A stretch of 30,766 nucleotides of DNA from DASZZY01 sp036260395 (lineage in GTDB: Bacteria > Actinomycetota > UBA4738 > CALAEC01): the NCBI GenBank assembly GCA_036260395.1, contig DASZZY010000090.1, positions 1 through 30,766 on the forward strand, given 5' to 3'. Both the position numbers and the translations under genes were made by a program. Of the stretch, positions 22,335-29,195 are shown piece by piece (position 1 is the first letter of the stretch; every line of letters starts with the position of its first letter). Below the pieces are notes generated by a model, which had not been told where the DNA came from, did not search any database, and saw only the letters and a program-made list of their open reading frames with translations.

Positions 22335-22736
22335 TCACGCCCCGGCGGAGCGCTCGGCCTCCTCGGCGTCGGCCTTCGTGCGGTGGACGGTCTCGGGCGG
22401 GTGCTCGGGGGGCGCGTAGATGGAGTACAGCTTGAGATCGCCGGGTCCGGTGTTGACGACGTTGTGCCACACGCCCGCCGGGACGGCGATGGCCCAGTCG
22501 TCCTCGACATCGTGGGTCTCGTCGACGCGGTCGGCCGCCCGCCCGAGCTCGACCCGTCCCCGTCCGGACTCGATGCGGATGAACTGATCGAGGTGGGGGT
22601 GCGCCTCCCGGCCGATGTCCTCCCCGGGGCCCAGGCGCATCACCGTGAGCTGGAGGTGCCGGCCCGTGAACAGGACCCGGCGGAAGGCATCGTTGCCGAG
22701 CGTCTGCGCCTCGATGTCGCCCACCCATCCCAGCAT
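22335..22736 (-). CDS. Cupin-domain protein
   Basis: 133 residues from ATG 22734-22736; AAGGAG stands 5 bases upstream, which favours it over the GTG two codons earlier. A single small cupin barrel: MRLGPGEDIGREAHPHLDQF carries the first metal-binding set (His, His, with a Glu/Asp), and WAIAVPAGVWHNVVNTGPGDLKLYSIYAPPEHPP the second, ending in the usual proline-rich tail. Such proteins bind a divalent metal and serve as small isomerases, dioxygenases or sensors; the reaction here cannot be inferred. It sits between the coiled-coil gene (23-base gap) and the acylase gene, all on the minus strand. Confidence 0.9.
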   Translation of the reverse strand: MLGWVGDIEAQTLGNDAFRRVLFTGRHLQLTVMRLGPGEDIGREAHPHLDQFIRIESGRGRVELGRAADRVDETHDVEDDWAIAVPAGVWHNVVNTGPGDLKLYSIYAPPEHPPETVHRTKADAEEAERSAGA

Positions 22737-22759
22737 GGCCACTCCTTCCCGCCTCGTGC

Positions 22760-23506
22760 TCAGTCCGCCTGTACTCGCCCGTGCAGATCCTCCGCCCGGC
22801 GTCGGGCCTTCGCCGCTCGGTCGGCGGCTCGGTCGGCGGCCGCCCGGGCGTCGCGCGCGGCGCGTTCGGCCTGAACGGCCTCGTTCTCGAGGCGGCGCGC
22901 TTCCTCCTCGACGGCGTCGGCCTCCTCCGCGGCCTCGGCCGCCTGGGCACGTAGCCGCTCGGCCCGCCGGTCGCGGGCCGGTGGAGGCGCCGCCGGCGCC
23001 ACCTCGCCGAAGCCGGCCGCCTCGAAGCCCGCCGGTGCCTCGAGCTCGCGGGCCAGCTTCCCTTGCCTGACCTCCCCGGCGGCCTCCTCCGACATCGTCG
23101 CCGCCATGAGCGATCCCTCGACGCCGTCGAGGCGGCCCCGGGCTACCGGCGAGCCCCGCTCCGCCAGGAGCTGCTGCGCCCGGTCGAGCAGGCGGTCGAT
23201 GAGGCTGCGTCGCTCGTTCCCCGCCTCGCGCAGCGCCTCCCGCGAGCCCCCCTCGATGACGGCCCGCTGCGCCGCGCGGAGCCGCTCGCCGACCGCGATG
23301 AGCTCGCCGAGCTCGTCGCCGTGGTTCCGGGCCAGCTGGTTCACGACCCAGGCCCCCAGCGTCGGTCGGCGGAGCTTCCGGACGTCCGCCGCTGAAGCGT
23401 CACCCGCGTCCCGCAGCTCCCGCGCCAGGCGATCGCGCGCCGCGATGAACTCCTCGGGCGGCAGGTCGTACAGGGCGGCGATCCGCTTGTCCGCTCGGGT
23501 AGCCAT
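22760..23506 (-). CDS. Conserved actinobacterial-type coiled-coil protein, unknown function
   Basis: 248 residues. The N-terminal 60 residues are distinctive (IAALYDLPPEEFIAARDRLA, then ADVRKLRRPTLGAWVVNQLA); I recognise the pattern from unnamed proteins of high-GC Gram-positive bacteria. The middle has SREALREAGNERRSLIDRLL. The last 80 residues are a highly charged Ala/Glu/Arg coiled coil. No signal peptide or membrane helix, so cytoplasmic. It precedes the cupin gene on the same strand. A CATGAT sequence lies 8 bases before the ATG; whether it is a leaderless promoter is uncertain. Confidence 0.8.
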   Translation of the reverse strand: MATRADKRIAALYDLPPEEFIAARDRLARELRDAGDASAADVRKLRRPTLGAWVVNQLARNHGDELGELIAVGERLRAAQRAVIEGGSREALREAGNERRSLIDRLLDRAQQLLAERGSPVARGRLDGVEGSLMAATMSEEAAGEVRQGKLARELEAPAGFEAAGFGEVAPAAPPPARDRRAERLRAQAAEAAEEADAVEEEARRLENEAVQAERAARDARAAADRAADRAAKARRRAEDLHGRVQAD

Positions 23507-23604
23507 CTGTCGGCATCATGCTGCACCGCGCCGCGGACGGCGACATGATCGCCCGCCGCGGGTCGGGCGGTGCGAGCGGTGGGCGCGTGGGGCAGAATCC
23601 CGCC

Positions 23605-23907
23605 GTGCTCCTGGTCGCGGTCATCGCCCTCGTGCTGGCGGTCGGCTGCGGCGGTTCCGAGCCGGCGCCGCCGCCCGAGCGGGTGACCGGCCTCATCACC
23701 GAGATCGCACGGGACGCGGGCGGCACGATCGAGTCGTTCGTGGTGCGACAGGGCGCACGCTCGTTCGACGTCCGGATCGATCCGGCCCGCGACTACGGGT
23801 TCGACCTGGAGCACCTCGAGGAGCACCGGACGCAGGAGCTCCCGGTCCTCGTTCGCCTCCGCGAGCGCGACGGCGCCCTCTACGCCGTCGAGATCCTCGA
23901 CGCCTAG
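23605..23907 (+). CDS. Small lipoprotein, unknown function
   Basis: 100 residues from GTG 23605. The frame is open further upstream, but this start gives an immediate lipoprotein signal peptide, LLVAVIALVLAVGCGGSEP, and CAGAAT lies 6 bases before it, matching the leaderless pattern of the neighbours. The mature domain (ERVTGLITEIARDAGGTIES, FVVRQGARSFDVRIDPARDY, LPVLVRLRERDGALYAVEIL) looks like a small OB-like or beta-barrel fold in which RDGALYAVEILDA closes the chain. Extracytoplasmic. Likely an independent gene; the DUF389 gene 43 bases downstream has its own promoter candidate. Confidence 0.75.
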   Translation: MLLVAVIALVLAVGCGGSEPAPPPERVTGLITEIARDAGGTIESFVVRQGARSFDVRIDPARDYGFDLEHLEEHRTQELPVLVRLRERDGALYAVEILDA

Positions 23908-23938
23908 CGGCGGCGCCCCCTCGGACGAACCTCCCGCG

Positions 23939-23944
23939 TAGCAT
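23939..23944 (+). promoter_or_regulatory. Candidate -10, leaderless DUF389 gene
   Basis: TAGCAT ends 6 bases before GTG 23951; no Shine-Dalgarno sequence between. Confidence 0.5.
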
Positions 23945-23950
23945 GCGGGC

Positions 23951-24892
23951 GTGCTCCACCTTCGGCTCGTCGTCCCGCCGGATCTCCTCCCCACGGTGCT
24001 CGAGCGGCTCGAGCGGGCCCCGGAGGTCACGAACCTGTGGCACCTGCGGGGCGCGGCGTCGAAGCCCCGGGGCGACCTCGTGTCGTGCGACGTGCCGAAG
24101 GAAGGCGGTAGCACCCTGGTCGCCGAGCTCCGCGAGCTGGGCCTCGGCCAGCGCGGCTCGATCGCCGTCGAGAACGTCGACGCGTCGGTCTCCCGCGCCG
24201 CCGTGGCCGCGGAGGAGGTGGCGCCGGGGTCCCCGGCCGACGCGGTGGTGTGGGAGGAGGTCGAGAATCGGCTCTCGGAGAGCGCCACGCTCTCGATCTC
24301 GTTCCTCCTCCTGATCGTGATCGCCACGCTGATCGCCGCTGTCGGCATCGTGACGGACTCGATCGTCCTCATCATCGGCGCCATGGTCGTCGGGCCGGAG
24401 TACGGGCCGATCGCCGGCGTCTGCGTGGCGATCGTCGAGCGGCGCCGCCGGGAGGCCGGCCGCTCGCTCCGAGCCCTGGTCTTCGGGTTCCCGCTGGCGA
24501 TCGTGGCGGCGGCTCTGCTGAGCGTCGGGATGGTGGCGGGCGGCCTGGCGCCCGAGGCGCTCGATCCCGGCCGGCGGGAGCTCACGATCTTCATCTCCCG
24601 GCCGAACTGGACGTCACTGGTCGTTGCCGTGCTCGCCGGGACGGCTGGCATGCTGGCGGTCATCAGCGCGAAGTCGGGGGCCCTCATCGGCGTCCTGATC
24701 TCGATCACGACGATCCCCGCCGCGTCCAACGTGGGGGTTGCCGTGGCGTACGGCAACTGGGGCGAGTCCGCGGGCGCCGCCGCACATCTGGGCATCAACC
24801 TCGTGGCCCTGCTCGTCAGCGGTCTCGCCGTCCTCACCGTGGCACAGAGATCGAGACATAGCCGACGCTCGAGCCGTCATGGATCCCGCTAG
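23951..24892 (+). CDS. DUF389-family membrane protein
   Basis: 313 residues from GTG 23951, with TAGCAT 6 bases upstream. Residues 1-100 are a soluble domain (LHLRLVVPPDLLPTVLERLE, VENVDASVSRAAVAAEE). After an amphipathic stretch come about six hydrophobic segments, with the family signature IIGAMVVGPEYGPIAGVCVA in the second loop, AALLSVGMVAGGL, VVAVLAGTAGMLAVISAKSG and ITTIPAASNVGVAVAYGNW. The family is widespread and uncharacterised; the hydrophobic half suggests a transporter or membrane scaffold. The C-terminus is a short basic tail. Confidence 0.9.
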   Translation: MLHLRLVVPPDLLPTVLERLERAPEVTNLWHLRGAASKPRGDLVSCDVPKEGGSTLVAELRELGLGQRGSIAVENVDASVSRAAVAAEEVAPGSPADAVVWEEVENRLSESATLSISFLLLIVIATLIAAVGIVTDSIVLIIGAMVVGPEYGPIAGVCVAIVERRRREAGRSLRALVFGFPLAIVAAALLSVGMVAGGLAPEALDPGRRELTIFISRPNWTSLVVAVLAGTAGMLAVISAKSGALIGVLISITTIPAASNVGVAVAYGNWGESAGAAAHLGINLVALLVSGLAVLTVAQRSRHSRRSSRHGSR

Positions 24893-24934
24893 AAGCCCGG
24901 TCAAGGATGCCAAACCCGTCCTGGCCGAAGATGG

Positions 24935-24940
24935 CACAGT
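24935..24940 (+). promoter_or_regulatory. Possible -10, leaderless LigD-type polymerase gene
   Basis: CACAGT ends 6 bases before GTG 24947. The first base departs from TANNNT, so this is weaker than its neighbours. Confidence 0.3.
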
Positions 24941-24946
24941 GACCCC

Positions 24947-25909
24947 GTGACCGAGCGGTTCGCGAAATCCGAGACCACGGGCGTGCCGCTGACCAACCTG
25001 GACCAGCCGTTGTTCGATGGAGCGAAGGCCACCAAACGGGATCTGATCGAGTACCTGGAGGCGGTCGCCGACCGCATCCTCGCGGAGCTGCGGGACCGGC
25101 CGTTGTCGGTGATCCGGGTCCGGCCGGGCCAGCAGCCCTTCATGCAGAAGAACGTCCCGAAGTACACGCCGGATTGGATACCGACCGTCCGCCTCTGGGC
25201 CCAGACCTCGCAGCGGGAGGTCGCCTACGCGCTCTGCAACGACCGCCGCTCGCTGCGGTGGTTCGCCAACCAGCGTGCGGTGGAGTACCACCCCACACTG
25301 GTTCGTGCCGAGGACTGGGCTCACCCCACCTACCTCGTGCTCGACCTCGACCCGCCCAGCGCCGACGGGTTCGGGCTGGCGGTCTCCGTGGCGATGCTGG
25401 TCCGACAGGTGCTCTTGGAAGCCGGCCTGGAAGGAGCGATCAAGACCAGCGGCGCGAAGGGCCTGCACGTGTTCGTGCCGGTCCGGGACGCCACGGTCGA
25501 GGAGGTGGCGGCGGCCACCCGGGCGCTCGCCGCCCGCACCGAGCGGCTCGACCCGACGCTGGCAACCACCACGTTCCTCCGGGAGGACAGGGGCAGCAAG
25601 GTCTTCGTGGATCCCACCCGGGCCGGGGGGGCCACGGTCGTCGCGGCGTACAGCCCGCGGATACGACCGGGCGCGCCGGTGTCCTTCCCGGTGGCGTGGG
25701 ACGGTCTCGACCAGGTTGCCCCGCCTGACTTCACGATCCACACCGCTCCTGGGCTCCTCGCCGGCGCAGACGTGTGGGCAGACGGGATGCCCCCGAGGCA
25801 ACTGTTGCCCCCCGACGTGATTGAGGAGGGCCGGGCGATCCCCGTCCCTCGGGTGCAGGCGATGCACGAGGGAAAGCGGCGGGCCCGGGCCCGCCGCGCC
25901 AGCCCCTAA
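24947..25909 (+). CDS. LigD-type DNA polymerase/primase domain protein (stand-alone)
   Basis: 320 residues of the archaeo-eukaryotic primase-like polymerase domain that in LigD fills gaps during non-homologous end joining. Catalytic parts are intact: the two-aspartate motif LVLDLDPPSADGFG near residue 130, the nucleotide-binding TSGAKGLHVFVPV near 168, and the third acidic residue in KVFVDPTRAGGATVVAAYSP. N-terminal LTNLDQPLFDGAKATKRDLI and QKNVPKYTPDWIPTV are usual for the family. There is no ligase or 3'-phosphoesterase domain, and no Ku gene in the window, so it is the single-domain form. GTG start with a possible leaderless promoter. The C-terminus is a basic tail. Confidence 0.93.
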   Translation: MTERFAKSETTGVPLTNLDQPLFDGAKATKRDLIEYLEAVADRILAELRDRPLSVIRVRPGQQPFMQKNVPKYTPDWIPTVRLWAQTSQREVAYALCNDRRSLRWFANQRAVEYHPTLVRAEDWAHPTYLVLDLDPPSADGFGLAVSVAMLVRQVLLEAGLEGAIKTSGAKGLHVFVPVRDATVEEVAAATRALAARTERLDPTLATTTFLREDRGSKVFVDPTRAGGATVVAAYSPRIRPGAPVSFPVAWDGLDQVAPPDFTIHTAPGLLAGADVWADGMPPRQLLPPDVIEEGRAIPVPRVQAMHEGKRRARARRASP

Positions 25910-26004
25910 CGACCCGCAGCGGTCCCGACCTCCCGCTTCGCGGGCGGCGGGGGCATGACTTCCCCCCCGGGCGAAGATGGGCTGAGCTCGAGGAGAATGC
26001 ATCG
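25910..26004. other. Intergenic region with a small GC hairpin
   Basis: CCCGC-TTC-GCGGG (25932-25944) could end the polymerase transcript, but no T tract follows. The GAGGAG ribosome binding site of the next gene is near 25990. Confidence 0.3.
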
Positions 26005-26505
26005 ATGAACGACGTGGACGTTCGCCCCCTCCGCCGGAACGAGCTCGAAGAGCTGCTGCCTCTGGTCGCCGGCTACCAGCGCTTCTACAACACCGACCCG
26101 GACTGGGACCGGAACCGGCGATTCTTCTCGCGGTTCCTCCACCCGAGCGCCGAAGGGCTCCTTCTCGGCGCCTGGGCCGGTGGAGCGCTCGTGGGCTTCG
26201 CCACGCTGTACTGGTTCCACAGCTCGACCAAAGCTGCGGACACCGTCCTGATGAATGATCTGTATGTCCGGGAGACTGCCCGGGGCTCGGGGATCGGGCG
26301 GGCGCTGATCCTGGCCGCGTTCGAGGAAGCTCGCCGCCGCGGCGCCGCGCATCTCGAGTGGTACACGCACCCCGACAATCTCGGAGCGCAGCGCTTGTAC
26401 GATTCGCTTCCCGGCGTCAGCCGTTCCACCTGGTACGCGTACGAGATGGAGACGGAGAGGGCCGTGGGCGCTGGCGGGATCGAACCACCGACCTCCGCCC
26501 TGTAA
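26005..26505 (+). CDS. GNAT-family N-acetyltransferase
   Basis: 166 residues, ATG with GAGGAG upstream. GNAT fold: VDVRPLRRNELEELLPLVAG at the start, the acetyl-CoA pyrophosphate loop VRETARGSGIGRALILAAFE near residue 90, then LEWYTHPDNLGAQRLYDSLP. Transfers an acetyl group to an unknown amine. The natural protein probably ends near WYAYEMETER. The last 15 codons (AVGAGGIEPPTSAL) are read from the complement of a degenerate tRNA 3' half and look like an accidental extension after the original 3' end was replaced. That makes the 3' end a likely recombination point. Confidence 0.88.
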   Translation: MNDVDVRPLRRNELEELLPLVAGYQRFYNTDPDWDRNRRFFSRFLHPSAEGLLLGAWAGGALVGFATLYWFHSSTKAADTVLMNDLYVRETARGSGIGRALILAAFEEARRRGAAHLEWYTHPDNLGAQRLYDSLPGVSRSTWYAYEMETERAVGAGGIEPPTSAL

Positions 26506-26533
26506 CGGCCCCGAAACCCGCAGGTCAGCGCCC
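26465..26533 (-). pseudogene. Degenerate tRNA-Val-like sequence
   Basis: On the minus strand the acceptor arms GGGCGCT/AGCGCCC pair perfectly, the T arm GGTGG-TTCGATC-CCGCC is good and the central loop GTTACAG offers anticodon TAC. The anticodon stem has only three pairs, the D arm is abnormal, the whole is about 69 bases, and CCA is not encoded. The 3' half matches the intact tRNA-Val at 29196-29270 closely. Best read as a tRNA remnant or att-like duplication. Confidence 0.6.
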
Positions 26534-26702
26534 TGACCAGCGATTTCGGTTGCACATGGTATCCGTCGCTTACCCTGCGTTCCCTGCGGTCGTTATGCGG
26601 TTGTCATGCGTTCCGGCGCAAGGCGAGGGTAATCGACCTTTTGCTTCCGGCCGTCCATCTGATTGGCACCCGGCGAACATCCACCCAGAGCCGGGACGGT
26701 CT
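26534..26702. other. Intergenic stretch with lower GC
   Basis: About 170 bases between the tRNA remnant and the sigma factor stop. It is visibly poorer in G+C than its surroundings, with no credible gene. It may be residue of an insertion at the tRNA-like site. Confidence 0.4.
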
Positions 26703-28058
26703 TCAGGAGAACCGTGGTGATTCGCCGAGCTGTTTCAGCCGCCGCTCCAGATACGCGCCCTCGCTGGGGTTCGTCGCCAGGGCCAGCGCGCGCCGGTAGG
26801 CCTCCGCGGCATCGCTCTGTCGCCCGAGGCGCCGGAGCAGGTCCGCCCGCGCTGCGTGGAACAGGTGGTAGCCGTCGAGCTCGGCGCCCAGTTCCTCGAC
26901 CAGCGGAAGCCCGCGCTCGGGGCCGTCGGCCATGGCTACAGCGACGGCACGGTTCAGGGCCACCACCGGCGTCGGCGCCATCTGCTCCAGCACGCCGTAC
27001 AGGCCCGCGATCTCCGCCCAGTCCGTGTCCTCGGGACGGGGCACCCCGGCGTGGAGAGCAGCGATGGCCGCCTGCACCTGGTAGGGACCAGCCCGGCCCC
27101 GGCCCAGCGCTTCGTCGACCAGCGCCAGTCCCTCGTCGATCATGGCGTGATCCCAACGGGCCCGGTCCTGCTCCTCCAGCAGGATCAGATCGCCGGCGGT
27201 TCCCACCCGCGCCGCCCACCGCGAGTGGTGCAGCAGCATCAGCGCGAGCAGCCCCACGGCCTCGGGCTCACCGGGCATGAGCTCGACGAGCAGGCGAGCC
27301 AGGCGGATGGCCTCTTCGCACAGGTCTACCCGTAACAGCGTGCCGGCCGTGGCCGCGTATCCCTCGTTGAAGACGAGGTAGAGCACCGCGAGGACGCCGG
27401 GAAGACGTTCCGAGAGCAGCGCCGGCGGTGGAACCCTGTAGGGGATTGCCGCATCCCTGATCTTGGCCTTGGCTCGGACGATCCGCTTGCCCATGGTCGG
27501 CTCGGTCACCAGGAACGCCCTGGCGATCTCGCTGGTGCTGAGCCCGCCGAGCATCCGGAGGGTGAGCGCGACCCGCGCGTCCATGGGGAGTGCGGGGTGG
27601 CAGCACGTGAAGATCAGCCGGAGTCGGTCGTCGGGGATCCCGCTCACGTCCGTCTCGTCCCCTGCAAGCGCCTCGAGCTCCGCGAGCCGGCCCAGCGTCT
27701 GGGTCTTCTCCCCGAGGACGCGCTCCCGTCGCAGGCGGTCGATGGCCCGGTTCCGGGCGGTCGTGGTGATCCACGCCCCGGGATTCTCGGGGACCCCGCG
27801 GGAGGGCCAGGTCCGGAGAGCCTCGGAGAATGCCTCCTGGACGGCGTCCTCCGCCAGGTCGAAGTCCGCGAGAACGCGGATCAGGGTCGCGACCGCCCGC
27901 CCCTGCTCCCGCCGGAACAGGCGGTCGACGACCCCCCGGACGTCGGTCGCTACAACGGCTGGTCCGGTATCTCCATGACCGGCCTGACCTCGATCGATCC
28001 CTGGTCCACTGCCGGGATCCTCGAGGCGGCCTCGATGGCCTGGTCCAGGTTCTCGCAT
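26703..28058 (-). CDS. ECF sigma factor with C-terminal TPR-like extension (ECF42-like)
   Basis: Directs RNA polymerase to a small regulon. Sigma region 2 is seen in RAVATLIRVLADFDLAEDAV, EAFSEALRTWP and NPGAWITTTARNRAIDRLRR; region 4 in LIFTCCHPALPMDARVALTL, LGGLSTSEIARAFLVTEPTM and GKRIVRAKAKI. About 220 further residues form a helical TPR-like extension (LFNEGYAATAG, APTPVVALNRAVAVAMADGP, AARADLLRRLGRQSDAAEAY), including the DxxR pattern reported for ECF42. The conserved N-terminus starts near VVATDVRGVVDRLFRREQG at about 27953, but no ATG, GTG or TTG is in frame there. The nearest is ATG 28058, inside the DGPF gene, and I used it; the true start is uncertain. It overlaps and probably depends on translation of the DGPF gene. 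Confidence 0.88.
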   Translation of the reverse strand: MREPGPGHRGRLEDPGSGPGIDRGQAGHGDTGPAVVATDVRGVVDRLFRREQGRAVATLIRVLADFDLAEDAVQEAFSEALRTWPSRGVPENPGAWITTTARNRAIDRLRRERVLGEKTQTLGRLAELEALAGDETDVSGIPDDRLRLIFTCCHPALPMDARVALTLRMLGGLSTSEIARAFLVTEPTMGKRIVRAKAKIRDAAIPYRVPPPALLSERLPGVLAVLYLVFNEGYAATAGTLLRVDLCEEAIRLARLLVELMPGEPEAVGLLALMLLHHSRWAARVGTAGDLILLEEQDRARWDHAMIDEGLALVDEALGRGRAGPYQVQAAIAALHAGVPRPEDTDWAEIAGLYGVLEQMAPTPVVALNRAVAVAMADGPERGLPLVEELGAELDGYHLFHAARADLLRRLGRQSDAAEAYRRALALATNPSEGAYLERRLKQLGESPRFS

Positions 28059-28312
28059 TCGATCAGGTAGTACCCGGCGAGCTGCTCCTTGGTCTCGGCG
28101 AAGGGCCCGTCGGTGGTCAGCGTCTTCCCGTCGCGCTCCCGGACCGTCGTGGCCGTGGCCGTCGGCTGGAGAGCGTCCCCCCCGATATACCAGCCCTTCT
28201 CCTGGAGCCACCCCTGGTACTCCCACCAGGGCTTCAGCGCGACCGCCGGGTCGTCAGGTGGGACCTCTCGCCTGGCCGACTCGTCGCCGTAGATCAACAG
28301 CAGGTACTTCAT
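27950..28312 (-). CDS. YCII/DGPF-domain protein, partner of the ECF sigma factor
   Basis: 120 residues, ATG 28310-28312 with GGAGG 5 bases upstream. Typical short ferredoxin-like YCII fold: KYLLLIYGDESARREVPPDD at the start, the signature TTDGPFAETKEQLAGYYLIE in the second half, then NLDQAIEAASRIPA and IEVRPVMEIPDQPL. DGPF proteins are regularly encoded beside ECF42 sigma factors and may be their targets or modulators; the mechanism is not established. The end overlaps the sigma coding region, and the gene lies behind the divergent ECF-type promoter at 28359-28428, so it is probably induced by its own sigma partner. Confidence 0.92.
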   Translation of the reverse strand: MKYLLLIYGDESARREVPPDDPAVALKPWWEYQGWLQEKGWYIGGDALQPTATATTVRERDGKTLTTDGPFAETKEQLAGYYLIECENLDQAIEAASRIPAVDQGSIEVRPVMEIPDQPL

Positions 28313-28358
28313 GGCGTCCTCCTTCCGCCCGGCGGCCCCTTGGGCCGCTTCACTCTCT

Positions 28359-28428
28359 CGACGAACGAGGACATCGCGTTTGGACATGGTACTCCGGACC
28401 TGTCCAAACCCCGCCTCCCCGTTCGTCG
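28359..28428. promoter_or_regulatory. Divergent pair of identical ECF-type promoters
   Basis: TGTCCAAAC, 10 bases, CGTTCGTCG occurs on the plus strand (28401-28428) and identically on the minus strand (28386-28359). All four blocks share one symmetry axis at 28393.5. If TGTCCA is the -35 and CGTC the -10, the space between them is 17 bases on both strands, normal for ECF promoters, and close to the published ECF42 motif (TGTCGA with CGA/TC). The minus copy drives the DGPF-sigma operon, the plus copy the small protein at 28472. Confidence 0.75.
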
Positions 28429-28471
28429 TGTGGGTGTTGGCAGAAGGAGAGGACCCACGGAGGTGAGACGG

Positions 28472-28687
28472 ATGGCGCCGACCAGGCAAGCGCCCCGCAT
28501 GGGGCAGGAGGAGCGGGAGCGGCCGGAGCCCCGCCGGCAGCATGCCGTCGCGGAGATCCTCAGCGACGGGACGGTTCGTCCGAAAGGGACACTCGGCCCG
28601 ATCGAGGGCGAGCGGCAATGGTCGCAGGGGCAGGTCTCAGGGAACGGCTGGGTCCTCTGGTGGCAGCGCCGCCGCCTGACCGCGTAG
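28472..28687 (+). CDS. Small tryptophan-rich protein, paralogue of the protein at 14066-14299; unknown function
   Basis: 71 residues from ATG 28472, with GGAGGTGA upstream. A charged, Arg/Glu-rich N-terminus of 24 residues is followed by AVAEILSDGTVR, a Gly/Glu linker, and WSQGQVSGNGWVLWWQRRR. The same layout occurs in the 77-residue protein at 14066-14299. No known domain recognised; the length and alternating pattern suggest a small beta-sheet protein. It lies directly behind the plus-strand copy of the ECF-type promoter, so it is a predicted member of the sigma regulon along with the DGPF protein. Confidence 0.75.
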   Translation: MAPTRQAPRMGQEERERPEPRRQHAVAEILSDGTVRPKGTLGPIEGERQWSQGQVSGNGWVLWWQRRRLTA

Positions 28688-28766
28688 CCGTGGGGGCACG
28701 AGACCGCGAAGACTGAGGAAGCCAGGGATTCGACGATGCTACCCTCCGACCGGCCCAGGAGCTCGG

Positions 28767-29096
28767 ATGGCCTATAGCGAGCGCCTCGCTTCCAGGATCC
28801 GGAACATCCTCGGCGAGGACGAGGATGTGGACGAGCGCAATATGTTCGGTGGTCTTGCGTTCATGGTCCGGGGACACATGTGCTGCGGGCTCATCCGCGA
28901 CGACGTCATGCTGAGGCTGGGGGCCGACCGAGCCGAGGATGCGCTGCGAGAGAGGCATGTGCGGCCCATGGATTTCACCGGTCGCCCCATGAAGGGCTAC
29001 GTGTTCGTCTCCGCCCCCGGGGTGAAGACCGACGCGAAGCTCGCTCGCTGGCTCCGGCTGGCACGGGAGTTCATCGAGACGCTCCCTCCCAAGTAG
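28767..29096 (+). CDS. TfoX N-terminal domain protein
   Basis: 109 residues, a stand-alone TfoX N-terminal domain. Markers: MAYSERLASRIRNILGED at the start, ERNMFGGLAFMVRGHMCCGL with the core FGGLAF pattern, DDVMLRLGADRAEDAL, HVRPMDFTGRPMKGYVFVSA and a C-terminal helix WLRLAREFIETLPPK. In gamma-proteobacteria the full-length relative controls competence; single-domain versions in other phyla have no settled role. No strong ribosome binding site (CCCAGGAGCTCGG before the ATG is moderate). It lies between the sigma module and tRNA-Val. Confidence 0.9.
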   Translation: MAYSERLASRIRNILGEDEDVDERNMFGGLAFMVRGHMCCGLIRDDVMLRLGADRAEDALRERHVRPMDFTGRPMKGYVFVSAPGVKTDAKLARWLRLAREFIETLPPK

Positions 29097-29195
29097 CGCC
29101 GGCCTCGCTCCTGAGCGACAAGTTCCGCGGCTCCGGGCCATCGTACTGGACAGGGAACGCGATCCCCTCGACAGCTCCTGCCCTTGCACCGTTCC

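Noticed and set aside
26465..26533. Functional tRNA
   Set aside because: The anticodon stem has only three pairs, the D arm is abnormal and CCA is absent, unlike the intact tRNA-Val nearby.
28378..28409. Inverted repeat GTTTGGACA/TGTCCAAAC as terminator or simple repressor operator
   Set aside because: It lies upstream of two divergent genes, and the outer repeat pair on the same axis gives two correctly spaced ECF promoters.
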